A stretch of DNA of 18,754 nucleotides from the NCBI GenBank assembly GCA_043736395.1, contig JAYTCQ010000129.1, positions 1 to 18,754 of the forward strand, read 5' to 3'. Under the pieces are notes generated by a model that searched no databases, was not told the origin of the DNA, and saw nothing but the letters and a program-made list of their open reading frames with translations. The position numbers and the translations under genes were made by a program. The DNA is from JAFDVL01 sp043736395 (GTDB taxonomy: Bacteria; Acidobacteriota; Blastocatellia; RBC074). How positions within the stretch are numbered: position 1 is the first letter of the stretch; each line of letters starts with the position of its first letter. Shown here piece by piece: positions 7,287-16,152 of this stretch.

Positions 7287-9503
7287 ATGAAAAACCTGAA
7301 GATGTTCAATGTATTCGGGAAACTGAAACTCTGGCAAAAACTTTTGTTCATTGCCGCCTTGATTGGAGCTACGCTGCCCTTCGTCACCTGGCAACTTTAT
7401 ACCGCCAAAACCAAGGATATTACCTTCGGACAGAAGGAAATTTACGGCACGGAATATTTGCCGCCTTTGCGCAAATTATTTGAAAACGTGGCGAAACATC
7501 GCGGGCTGGTCAATTCGGCGTTGCGCGGCAATACCGCCATGCGCGATCAGATTGGCGCCACCGAACAGGCCGTCAATTTAGCATTTCAGGCTTTGAACGA
7601 AATTGATGGCAAGTCAGTCGAAGAGACAACCTATGGCGCGATGTTTGAAACCACGAATCGCATCAGCGCGCTCAAACAATCATGGGAAGGTGTCAAAGGA
7701 AAGTCTCTCAACACGGCGAATCCGGAAGATGCCTTTACGAGCCATAACATTTTGATCAATGAGTTACGCGATGTAATCATCTTAGTTGGCGATAAATCGA
7801 ATCTTATTCTTGATCCTGATTTGGACACGTATTACTTGATGGATTCTGTCATTGTGCAATTACCACAAACGATTGACGCCACCGAGCAAACTCGTGGGTT
7901 AATGGCCGGTGGAATTCTCAGTAAATCATTAACCGCTACTGAACAGAACCTCTTAAGCTTTGAATCGTCACAAGCCCTGTCTTCATTGCGCAATATCAAT
8001 TCAGGTCAGCGCAAAGCTTTTGAATCCAACTCTGTCAATGGCGGAGACCTTGCCACTAAACAACAACAAATCGAGTCAGAGTCATTCAAACTAGCAACAG
8101 GATTTATTCGTAAGGCCAATGGCTTTAATCCCGCCGCCGGTAACGCCGATCAAATTTTTACCGAAGGGACGCAATCGCTTGACCGCATGTTCGCGCTCTA
8201 TGATAGCTCGCTGACGAATTTGAATGAGCTGCTTCATAAGCGCATCAATAATTTCAAAAGTGAACGTAATAATACTTTAGGCCTGGTCGCTCTTGTTATC
8301 GCACTTGCCGCCGCATTAACCTTCCTCGTATTCACTAATATTACTCAACAGGTGAATTCACTTTCGAACCTCGTAAAACAGATTGAAGTTGGAAATACAG
8401 ACGCCCGCGCTAATATCGTTTCACAGGACGAACTCGGCATCCTGGCAACATCCTTTAATACAACTCTTGATAACACTCGCGGACTGTTGCAGTCACGAGA
8501 AGAGCGTGACTCTATTCAGCGTTCCATTATGAGGTTGCTGGAAGAAGTAAGCACGGTAGCCGAAGGTGATCTGACGCGTGAAGCCGCCGTGACCGAAGAC
8601 GTCACGGGAGCCATCGCGGACTCCTTTAACTTTATGATCGGCGAACTGCGCCGCATTATCGGTCAGGTGAAACACGTTTCACTTCAGGTAACGAATGCTG
8701 CTACCACCACACAGTTAACGACTGACGACTTGGTGAGCAAAGCCGATGAACAAACCGATCAGGTGATCAAAACCAATGAAGCACTGACAGAAATGACAAC
8801 TTCGATTGAAGAAGTTTCACAGGGCGCAATCCTGTCCGCTTCAGTGGCACAACAATCACTGGTCAATGCTCGTCAGGGCGCACGCGCTGTGCAGGATACG
8901 ATCAAAGGTATGAATCGAATTCGTGAACAGGTGCAGGAAACTTCCGGCCACATTCGTCGTCTGGGTGAAAGCTCACAGGAAATCGGCGAGATCGTGCAGC
9001 TCATTGACGAAATCGCGGATCAAACTTCGATCCTTGCTTTGAACGCTTCAATTCAAGCCGCCACCGCCGGAGAAGCCGGACGCGGATTCGCCGTCGTCGC
9101 CGAAGAAATCGAACAGCTCGCTGAACGTTCTTCACAGGCCACTGCGAAAATCGCTTCGCTGGTCAAGTCCATTCAGATGGGTACGAACGAGGCCATCACC
9201 GCGATGGACGAAAACACAAAAGAAGTGGTCGAAGGATCAAAACTGGCTTTGCAAGCCGGACAATCACTGAACGAAATCGAAGCGGTTTCGGCCCGTCTGG
9301 CTGACCTCATTCATTCAATTTCGGTCGCCTCCAAAAAGCAAACCAACAGCTCTGAAACCTTGTCGAAAGCAATGACAGATATTTCGTCAATCATCACCGA
9401 TACGACGACTGGTATTCAGCAGTCCTCTGTCACAGTTAACAGCTTGTCCGTGCTCGCCGAAGAATTACATTCATCGGTCGCATCGTTCAAATTGCCGACA
9501 TAA
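7287..9503 (+). CDS. PilJ-like methyl-accepting chemotaxis receptor with large periplasmic domain
   Basis: This 738-residue inner-membrane receptor should sense a periplasmic signal and control CheA. Transmembrane helix 1 is about 19-38. The periplasmic helical sensor domain (40-328) contains SNLILDPDLDTYYLMD (171-186), a motif seen in long helical sensor domains. Transmembrane helix 2 is about 330-350. Two HAMP-type segments follow (350-400 with DELG; 415-460 with VAEGDLT and SFNFMIGELRRII), then the cytoplasmic coiled coil. The hairpin tip (578-601, QTSILALNASIQAATAGEAG) is close to PilJ, including Gln in place of the usual Glu at position 590. It ends FKLPT, with no NWETF tether. ATG 7287 follows CGGAGAGACC. 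The ligand is unknown. Confidence 0.93.
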   Translation: MKNLKMFNVFGKLKLWQKLLFIAALIGATLPFVTWQLYTAKTKDITFGQKEIYGTEYLPPLRKLFENVAKHRGLVNSALRGNTAMRDQIGATEQAVNLAFQALNEIDGKSVEETTYGAMFETTNRISALKQSWEGVKGKSLNTANPEDAFTSHNILINELRDVIILVGDKSNLILDPDLDTYYLMDSVIVQLPQTIDATEQTRGLMAGGILSKSLTATEQNLLSFESSQALSSLRNINSGQRKAFESNSVNGGDLATKQQQIESESFKLATGFIRKANGFNPAAGNADQIFTEGTQSLDRMFALYDSSLTNLNELLHKRINNFKSERNNTLGLVALVIALAAALTFLVFTNITQQVNSLSNLVKQIEVGNTDARANIVSQDELGILATSFNTTLDNTRGLLQSREERDSIQRSIMRLLEEVSTVAEGDLTREAAVTEDVTGAIADSFNFMIGELRRIIGQVKHVSLQVTNAATTTQLTTDDLVSKADEQTDQVIKTNEALTEMTTSIEEVSQGAILSASVAQQSLVNARQGARAVQDTIKGMNRIREQVQETSGHIRRLGESSQEIGEIVQLIDEIADQTSILALNASIQAATAGEAGRGFAVVAEEIEQLAERSSQATAKIASLVKSIQMGTNEAITAMDENTKEVVEGSKLALQAGQSLNEIEAVSARLADLIHSISVASKKQTNSSETLSKAMTDISSIITDTTTGIQQSSVTVNSLSVLAEELHSSVASFKLPT

Positions 9504-9515
9504 ATTTTCCTCTCT

Positions 9516-9546
9516 GGAGCAGAGAACACCTCCAATTCTCTGCTTC
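9516..9546 (+). terminator. Stem-loop after the PilJ-like receptor, possible weak terminator
   Basis: An 11-bp stem (9516-9526 with 9536-9546, one G-T pair, core AGCAGAGAA/TTCTCTGCT) closes a 9-base loop 13 bases after the receptor stop and is followed by ATTTTC. The T-tract is short, so it may only attenuate read-through into the beta-barrel gene or protect the upstream 3' end. Confidence 0.45.
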
Positions 9547-9651
9547 ATTTTCGCAGTTCAGCCTCGTGTACTGAAGTTTATTTCAATTCGATTACTACTC
9601 ACGCATCCACGAGATTGTGAGGTGAACGCCTGCACATAAATTGGAGAAAAA

Positions 9652-10368
9652 ATGATTAACTACTACTTGTCAAGATTCCTACTGTTATGTTGTCTAATGC
9701 TCAGCATCGCTCCTCTGGCTTCGGCTCAAACCTGGGTGATTAATATTCCGTCAGCGGACGTTGTACCGGAGAAAAAACTTTATGTTGAGTTTGATTTTTA
9801 CGGTCATCTGAGAAGCAATCAAAACGGTGGTTCACAGACCTATTATGCGCGCGCACTTTATGGTCTCACCAAAAATGTTGAAGTTGGTGCGAACGTCGTT
9901 TGGGGAAAATCAGCGACGCCTGACTTACCGGTTGAAATTCAACCAACTATCAAATGGCAGTATTACAAAAATGAAAAACACGGCATCGTCTTGTCAGGCG
10001 GCGTCAATGGATTCATCACCGTTGCCAATCGTACTGGTACAGATAATTTCGGACAGGCTTACACCAGTTTCAGTAAAAAAGTTTCCGGCAAATACGGTCC
10101 GCGCTTCACTGCCGGAGGTTATCGGTTGGTGGGTCGCAGTGACAATCAGGGTACCAAAGGCGGAGGGTTATTCGGATTCGAACAACCGCTGCATTCCAAA
10201 GTCACGTGGATTAATGACTGGTACACAGGCAACAACCGTTTTGGCTATGCCTCCACAGGTTTCGGAATTGTTCCAAATTCCAAAACTAACATTGGCGCAA
10301 CGTATAGTTTCGGCAATCAGGGACGTGGCAACAACGGGTTATTCACCTGGGTTGGTTACACTTTCTAA
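9652..10368 (+). CDS. Small outer-membrane beta-barrel protein of unknown function
   Basis: This 238-residue secreted protein lies between the two receptor genes. A signal peptide is clear: hydrophobic core at 7-21 and an ASA|Q cleavage site after residue 25. There is no lipobox cysteine at the cleavage site. The mature part is rich in alternating hydrophobic/polar strands with Gly, Tyr and Asn turns (YYARALYGLTKNVEVGANVV, later SKTNIGATYSFG) and ends in aromatic phenylalanine (GYTF), the usual signal for Bam-assembled outer-membrane barrels. The length suits an 8-12 stranded barrel. I do not recognise a specific family. ATG 9652 has GGAGAA (9643-9648) at good spacing. It is cotranscribable with the chemosensory genes, which suggests a role in ligand entry, envelope sensing or pilus function, but nothing in the sequence fixes this. 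Confidence 0.75.
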   Translation: MINYYLSRFLLLCCLMLSIAPLASAQTWVINIPSADVVPEKKLYVEFDFYGHLRSNQNGGSQTYYARALYGLTKNVEVGANVVWGKSATPDLPVEIQPTIKWQYYKNEKHGIVLSGGVNGFITVANRTGTDNFGQAYTSFSKKVSGKYGPRFTAGGYRLVGRSDNQGTKGGGLFGFEQPLHSKVTWINDWYTGNNRFGYASTGFGIVPNSKTNIGATYSFGNQGRGNNGLFTWVGYTF

Positions 10369-10380
10369 TCCTCATTTTAT

Positions 10381-10408
10381 TGGAGCGTAGTGCCACCACT
10401 ACGCTCCA
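10381..10408. repeat. Perfect 12-bp palindrome with GGAGCG ends (REP-like)
   Basis: TGGAGCGTAGTG (10381-10392) and its exact complement (10397-10408) are separated by CCAC. It begins 13 bases after the beta-barrel stop. It lacks a following T-tract on the plus strand, so it is a weak candidate for a terminator. The GGAGCG/CGCTCC ends match the palindrome at 613-665 and the left part of the element at 18701. Confidence 0.65.
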
Positions 10409-10467
10409 ACCTTACATAGAGAACGCCCCGCATTTAACAGCCCAAGTTCAGAGAAGGAACAACGTTT

Positions 10468-11943
10468 ATGCAAGTCAATTCCATTCAAGTCAAAATCACA
10501 TTATGGGTCGGAGTATGTTTGTTGGTCGGTGGGACCATCTTCCTCACTTATTCTGCGATTTCGACTCGTAATGTCGCTCAGAATGTAGCTCAACAGGCTG
10601 TCACAGAGGCGCGTAAAACTTTCCCCAATAATAATGGGCAATTAGCGCAACCAGTGTTTGCCCAAAATACGCAAGTCAACGATCAGGCAAACTCACTGCT
10701 CTTTAAGCAAATCGTTATTTTTGCAATCTTACTGGCCGCCTCGCTGGCACTGCTCTGGCAGTTAACAGGACGGTTGGTAGGGCAAATAAAAATTGCGACA
10801 AATTTCGCCGAAAGCCTGGCCAGCGGAAGTTTCGTTAATCAGGTTGACGTGACGACCGATGATGAAACAGGACATTTATTGACAACCATGAATAGTCTGC
10901 TGGGAAGCTCGGATTCGCTCATCCAATCAGAGGATAAGCGCAACCAAATGCAAGCTTCAATTATCAAATTGCTGGAGCAGGTAGACAGCGTAGCCAAGGG
11001 TGATCTGACCAAACAGGTCAACACCGACGATGAATTTACCGGTACGCTGGGCGATTCCTTTAACTTCATGATTATTGAGCTGCGACGCATTATCTCGCAG
11101 GTGCAAAACGTCACGCACGAAGTCACCGTTTCCGCGATGGATTCGCAGCTTTCGTCCACGCAATTAGCCCGTGGCGCCGAAGAACAAACGACGCAAATTA
11201 TCGAAACCACCAAAGCGATTCAGGCGATGACCAGCTCAATGCAAAACATTTCGCAGAAAGCTTTGCTCTCCGCGACCGTTGCGCAACAGTCACTAGAAAA
11301 TGCGAACGAAGGAACTTCAGCAGTGAACAACACCATCGAAGGAATGAATCGCATTCGTGAACAGGTGCAGGACACTTCCAAGAAATTAAAACGCCTGGGC
11401 GAAAGTTCACAGGAAATTGGTGAGATCGTGCAGATCATCGGAGGCATCTCCAAACGAACTTCATACCTTGCGCTGAACGCTTCGATTCAGGCGGCTGAAG
11501 CCGGAGAAGCTGGATACGGATTCGCCGTCGTCGCCGAAGAAGTTGACCGCCTCGCCAAACGAGCTGCCGAAGCGACCAAACGAATTAACGGACTCGTCAA
11601 AACCATTCAAATCGGTGCGAATCAGGCCATCTCTGCGATGGAAGAAAGCACTCGTGAAGTTGTGAATGGTTCGAACCTCGCAAATCAGGCCGGACAAGCG
11701 CTCGACGAAATTAAAGACGTTTCCTCCCGACTGGCTGAAATGATTCAAACGATCTCTGAATCATCGGCTGAGCAAAGCCGCAGCTCACAGGCCATTGCCG
11801 GAGTTATGCATCGTGTGACTGACGTCACCCGGAGCACTGCCGATGGCATCAGAAAATCGAATACGAATATTACGAAGTTGTCTAAATTGGCCGATGACCT
11901 CCGCGATTCGGTGTCGTCCTTCAAATTACCAAAAGGACGATAA
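10468..11943 (+). CDS. Second methyl-accepting chemotaxis receptor, nearly sensorless, with altered tip
   Basis: This 491-residue paralogue of the receptor at 7287 is about 250 residues shorter because the periplasmic part is only some 50 residues (31-80) between transmembrane helices at about 10-30 and 81-101. HAMP-like segments (102-150 with DDETG; 168-210 with VAKGDLT) and the full cytoplasmic coiled coil follow. The hairpin tip (329-352, KRTSYLALNASIQAAEAGE) differs from receptor norms: Lys329, Arg330, Tyr333, Glu344 and Tyr350 replace residues usually Phe or variable, Gln, Ile, Arg and Arg. It ends FKLPKGR. ATG 10468 follows AGAAGGAAC. Parts are nearly identical at nucleotide level to the first receptor, pointing to tandem duplication. 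It may work in mixed trimers rather than bind its own ligand. Confidence 0.9.
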   Translation: MQVNSIQVKITLWVGVCLLVGGTIFLTYSAISTRNVAQNVAQQAVTEARKTFPNNNGQLAQPVFAQNTQVNDQANSLLFKQIVIFAILLAASLALLWQLTGRLVGQIKIATNFAESLASGSFVNQVDVTTDDETGHLLTTMNSLLGSSDSLIQSEDKRNQMQASIIKLLEQVDSVAKGDLTKQVNTDDEFTGTLGDSFNFMIIELRRIISQVQNVTHEVTVSAMDSQLSSTQLARGAEEQTTQIIETTKAIQAMTSSMQNISQKALLSATVAQQSLENANEGTSAVNNTIEGMNRIREQVQDTSKKLKRLGESSQEIGEIVQIIGGISKRTSYLALNASIQAAEAGEAGYGFAVVAEEVDRLAKRAAEATKRINGLVKTIQIGANQAISAMEESTREVVNGSNLANQAGQALDEIKDVSSRLAEMIQTISESSAEQSRSSQAIAGVMHRVTDVTRSTADGIRKSNTNITKLSKLADDLRDSVSSFKLPKGR

Positions 11944-12042
11944 AAAGATACCAATTTTCAGGCAGCCAAGATTATTAAGAAATCAGCCGCCAGCGACCGT
12001 TTCTATACTAATGACGAACAATCACAAGATGGGAAAAGATTT

Positions 12043-15000
12043 ATGAATCAGCTATTCGACCAGGAAGTGGTCGTTGATTTCATCAGCGAAGCCAAAGGAT
12101 ACCTGCCAGAAATTTTGCAGGGGATTGAGCAGTTTGCTGCCACTCCGCAATACCGGAGCGTGCTGAAAGAAGCACATCGCTTTGCGCATATTATTAAAGG
12201 CGCGGCTTCGATGTTGGGCTTCAATGAAATCAGCAACCTGTCTTACCAGCTTGAGGTCACCTTGGAGCTATTACACGAAGGAAGTCTTGATCTCACGGAT
12301 CAAACCGTCGAAAATATCTGCCAGATGGTTGAGGATTTATCTGTCAAACTCGACCATGAGTTGGCTCTCAATGAAGCCGAACAGAACCTCATCAAACCAC
12401 TTTCCAACGAAAGCTCTTCGCTGTCTTTGGCTCATTCCACTTTGAGTGATCTCACTCCGGCTGTCATAACTGATATTCCCCTGGTGAGTTTTGCTCCGTT
12501 ACCTGAACCGGAATTATCGTCCGCCACCGATGAAACAGAATTTAGTATTTCGCTTCCGGCGGATCACTCAATTCCAACAGTTGGTGACCTTGATCTGGGT
12601 AACGTCGTTGCCGACATAAAAGAAAATTACGGCGACGCGCCGGTGATGGAACTCTCCGAAATCGAATTGCCATCCAATTTGATGGATGAAATTTTAGAAG
12701 TTTCAGAATCTCCAGAACCGCTGGCATTTGATTCCTACACTGATGATTTGGCGGATGAATTACTCAATGAGCAGCCTGAGCCGATGTCAGCGCTCGTGAC
12801 GCCGCCGCAGGATATTCTTGAAACCGCCTTTGATTTGATGGAAGAGACAAAGCCTGAAGACGCTTTACCAACAGCTCTTCCACAGCAAGAACCTGAGTTT
12901 CTCTGCGACTTCGAAAATACTACTGAACCGGCGGATGCTGAAAATTTCATTTTGTCTGAGCTGGCTCTCACTCCATTGCCAATGTTGATGGAAGAAACGC
13001 TGGCAGAAGAGAGCGACGAAGCTTCCCTTCTCCAAGTTGAGCCAAATGAAACGATTCAGTTTGTCGCTGAAGACGAAATGCCTTCGTTACTGCCTGAATC
13101 ATTCGATCATGTGGACGAGCCGGTAGAATCCTTTCAGTCGGAAATGCCTGAGATTCTGGAGCTAGCTGAGCCACCGGTGAGCAATGAAACAGACGCCCTG
13201 GAAACCACGCCTGACTTACCGGATTTTTACGAGGAAGCACTGCTGCAAAGTGAAGCTGAAATCATTTCTGAGGATTCTGAGCTATTGGAATTATCAGCAA
13301 CACAGCTTCCCTACGAGGCCGAATCAGTAACAGAATTAACTCCTGAACTGCCTGCGTATTACTCTGAAGCTTTACTTCAAGCTGAACCGGCAACCAAACC
13401 TGAAGCGGATGAGATTTCTGCTGAGCTGATGGAAGTTTTCCTGCTTGAAGCTGAAGAGCATTTGCTAAGCATGCACAGCTCTCTGCGACAGTTGGAAGCG
13501 AATCCTGTCCATCCGGAAATGATTCAGAACGTTCGTCGCAGCGCCCATTCCTTAAAGGGTACGGCAGCGATGATCGGCTTCGAGCAAATCACTCACCTCG
13601 CGCATCGCATGGAAGATTTGCTGGATTTAGTCTATGACGGCGAAATTACCTTAACGCCTGAAATGATTCGCCTCCTGACAGTTTCGACTGATTTATTAGA
13701 AGACATGTCGAATCATCAGGAAAGCGCCGCCAGCCTGGCGCAGATTTATCAGGACTTTGAAAAAATTCTGCCAGCTACGTCCTCATCACAGGTTGCGCAA
13801 CTTCGTGAAGAAGCAGGCGATCAATACGACACCTCAAACGTTCCGATGATTTCTCCGTATTTCGAAGAAACTGAATTACCGGAAATGCCAACGTTTGACA
13901 ATGAGCCTGAAACTCTTTCATTCGCCGAACCTGAATTCGAATCAAACGAAATCGCAAGGGATGAACAAGCTGATGTCGTTGGACTCCCTGAGATGGGACT
14001 TCCTGAAGTTCTGCCTGAACCGGAAACTTCGTTCCAGCTTGAATCCGAAAGTCTGCGTGAAGCAAACATTAAACCTGAAGAAGCCCCTGTTGTAACGGCT
14101 GTTTCAGCTCGCACTGAGACGATGACGCAGACCTCCAGTCAATTCGTCCGCGTCCCAATTGAGAAGCTGGATGAAGTCGTCAAACTCATCAGCGAAATGA
14201 TTATTGCGCGCACAACCTTTGAGCAAAGACTCGGAGATTTTGCGCATCAAGTTGAAGAGATGCAGCTCAGCGGAACTCGCCTGCGCCGCGTCGCCTCAAA
14301 TCTTGAAACGAAATACGAAGCTTCAACGCTGGGCGGCAACAAGGTTGTAACTACGAATAGATTACCCGGACAGGAAATGAAGGCACTGCGCCATAACGCT
14401 TTGCTCAATGCCGTCACTCACGGGTTTGATGATCTCGAATTTGATCGCTATACAGAATTTCATTTGCTGTCACGCGAACTCAGCGAAGCCTCCAATGATA
14501 TTCAAACGCTCGGACGCGAACTCAGTCATCTCAACAGTGATTTCTTAGGCTATCTCAATCGTCAGGGACGCATCTACAGTGAGCTGCAACATAAACTGAT
14601 GCGCTTGCGAATGATTCCGTTAGCCTCCGTCGCGCCGCGACTGCATCGAACTGTTCGAACGGTCAGCGCGCAACGTGAAAAAGACGTACGCCTCGTCATT
14701 GATGGCGAAAATACAGCCATTGATACGACAGCGCTCCAAGACATGATTGATCCGCTGTTGCACTTACTGCGCAACGCCGTAGATCACGGAATTGAAACGC
14801 CGGAAGAACGTCAGGCTGCTGGCAAAGCTGAGCGCGGAACAATTCACTTGCGCGCCTTCTACGAAGGCTCCCAGGTCATCATGCAATTGAGCGATGACGG
14901 CAAAGGTCTGGACATCGAAAAGATTCGCGCCACTGCGATCAGGCACGGCTACATCAACGCTTCAGAAGCGGCTTCGATGACCAACGATGAATTATGGTCA

Positions 15001-16137
15001 TACATCTTCGTTCCTGGATTTAGCACCGCCGGTCAGGTGAATGAAATTTCCGGTCGCGGCGTCGGCATGGATATTGTTCAAAATGCGGTGAAGCGGCTGA
15101 AGGGTACGATCACCATAGATTCACAGGTCGGACGCGGCACGACATTTACGGTTCGATTACCGTTAACATTGGCCGTCACACGAACTCTGATGGTCAAAGC
15201 CAACGATCAAACTTTTGCCATTCCCTTAGACATCGTCACGCAGATTATGCGCCTCGACAAAACAAAAATGGATCGGGTTGGTCAAGAACCGGTACTGCGT
15301 CACGGCGGCAAAGTTTACCCGCTGTTATTACTCAGTCGCTTGCTCAATCTTAAAAATACGGTCGAAGAAGTTGATGATCGCCTGCCTGTAATTTTCCTGA
15401 ATATCGAAGGCAAAAAAGTTGCAGTCATTGTCAATCAATTGATCGGCGGACGTGAAATCGTGATCAAAACTTTGGGCAATCATTTACGCAAAGTTCACGG
15501 TGTGATGGGCGCCACATTAATGGGAGATGGTGAAGTTGTCCTCATTCTAAACCCAGGCGAATTGTTACGCGGAACATTACGGAAAACTTCAAAACGAATC
15601 GCTCCCCCTCCCACTGCTTCAGTTGCACAAACGAGTCCTGTTCCTGTTGTATCAGAAGCAGAGTCGAGTCCAATCATAGAGGTCGAAGTACAGCCGACGA
15701 AAACCGAAACCGTGACGAAGGCTCCAGCAACTCCGATGGTCAGACCGCCTCGTAATGCTCGGACGACAATCATGGTAGTAGACGATTCGCCGAGTGTGCG
15801 CCGCGTCAATAGCAATCTGGTGAAGAGCATGGGCTGGGAACCAGTGCAGGCCAAGGACGGTCTGGATGCGTTAGAAAAATTACAAGCTGGCGAGAATCCG
15901 GATTTAATTATGCTTGATATTGAAATGCCTCGCATGGACGGTTATCAATTGCTCTCATCATTGCGAGCGCTGCCAGCCTATCGGCATCTTCCAGTAGTCA
16001 TGATTTCCTCTCGTTCCAGCGAGAAGCATCGTCAAAAAGCTTTTGATTTGGGAGCCACTGAGTATTTGGTGAAACCCTATCAGGAAGATCAGGTAATAAA
16101 TCTTATTAACCATTTATTGCAGGAAGTTAATCAGTAA
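12043..16137 (+). CDS. CheA/ChpA-like hybrid histidine kinase with two Hpt domains and C-terminal receiver
   Basis: This 1364-residue cytoplasmic kinase is the centre of the pathway. Hpt1 (about 5-110) has His49 in HIIKG; Hpt2 (about 457-575) has His502 in HSLKG. Between and after them are acidic Glu/Pro-rich linkers (120-455 and 580-690). The dimerisation region with an insertion (700-860) leads into the HATPase: N box HLLRNAVDHGIE (907-918), G1 DDGKGL (951-956), G2 GRGVGMD (1004-1010) and GRGTTF (1030-1035). A CheW-like regulatory domain (about 1043-1175) and a receiver (1242-1360: Asp1247-1248, Asp1292, Ser1322, Lys1344) complete it. All catalytic motifs look intact. This is the ChpA plan with two visible Hpt domains, fewer than Pseudomonas ChpA. 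ATG 12043 has a weak GGGAAAAG upstream. It should phosphorylate the three receivers encoded in the cluster, including its own. Confidence 0.95.
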   Translation: MNQLFDQEVVVDFISEAKGYLPEILQGIEQFAATPQYRSVLKEAHRFAHIIKGAASMLGFNEISNLSYQLEVTLELLHEGSLDLTDQTVENICQMVEDLSVKLDHELALNEAEQNLIKPLSNESSSLSLAHSTLSDLTPAVITDIPLVSFAPLPEPELSSATDETEFSISLPADHSIPTVGDLDLGNVVADIKENYGDAPVMELSEIELPSNLMDEILEVSESPEPLAFDSYTDDLADELLNEQPEPMSALVTPPQDILETAFDLMEETKPEDALPTALPQQEPEFLCDFENTTEPADAENFILSELALTPLPMLMEETLAEESDEASLLQVEPNETIQFVAEDEMPSLLPESFDHVDEPVESFQSEMPEILELAEPPVSNETDALETTPDLPDFYEEALLQSEAEIISEDSELLELSATQLPYEAESVTELTPELPAYYSEALLQAEPATKPEADEISAELMEVFLLEAEEHLLSMHSSLRQLEANPVHPEMIQNVRRSAHSLKGTAAMIGFEQITHLAHRMEDLLDLVYDGEITLTPEMIRLLTVSTDLLEDMSNHQESAASLAQIYQDFEKILPATSSSQVAQLREEAGDQYDTSNVPMISPYFEETELPEMPTFDNEPETLSFAEPEFESNEIARDEQADVVGLPEMGLPEVLPEPETSFQLESESLREANIKPEEAPVVTAVSARTETMTQTSSQFVRVPIEKLDEVVKLISEMIIARTTFEQRLGDFAHQVEEMQLSGTRLRRVASNLETKYEASTLGGNKVVTTNRLPGQEMKALRHNALLNAVTHGFDDLEFDRYTEFHLLSRELSEASNDIQTLGRELSHLNSDFLGYLNRQGRIYSELQHKLMRLRMIPLASVAPRLHRTVRTVSAQREKDVRLVIDGENTAIDTTALQDMIDPLLHLLRNAVDHGIETPEERQAAGKAERGTIHLRAFYEGSQVIMQLSDDGKGLDIEKIRATAIRHGYINASEAASMTNDELWSYIFVPGFSTAGQVNEISGRGVGMDIVQNAVKRLKGTITIDSQVGRGTTFTVRLPLTLAVTRTLMVKANDQTFAIPLDIVTQIMRLDKTKMDRVGQEPVLRHGGKVYPLLLLSRLLNLKNTVEEVDDRLPVIFLNIEGKKVAVIVNQLIGGREIVIKTLGNHLRKVHGVMGATLMGDGEVVLILNPGELLRGTLRKTSKRIAPPPTASVAQTSPVPVVSEAESSPIIEVEVQPTKTETVTKAPATPMVRPPRNARTTIMVVDDSPSVRRVNSNLVKSMGWEPVQAKDGLDALEKLQAGENPDLIMLDIEMPRMDGYQLLSSLRALPAYRHLPVVMISSRSSEKHRQKAFDLGATEYLVKPYQEDQVINLINHLLQEVNQ

Positions 16138-16152
16138 AACAAGGTGAATCAC

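Noticed and set aside
15495..15935. 146-codon minus-strand open frame
   Set aside because: It is antisense to the CheW and receiver parts of cheA, low-complexity in Ser/Thr/Arg/Gly, and without a ribosome-binding site or known motif.
16144..16152. GTG at 16144 as start of the CheB-like gene
   Set aside because: This codon lies inside the AAGGTG ribosome-binding site that is well placed for ATG 16153, and CheB proteins usually begin just before the first receiver strand, as ATG 16153 does.
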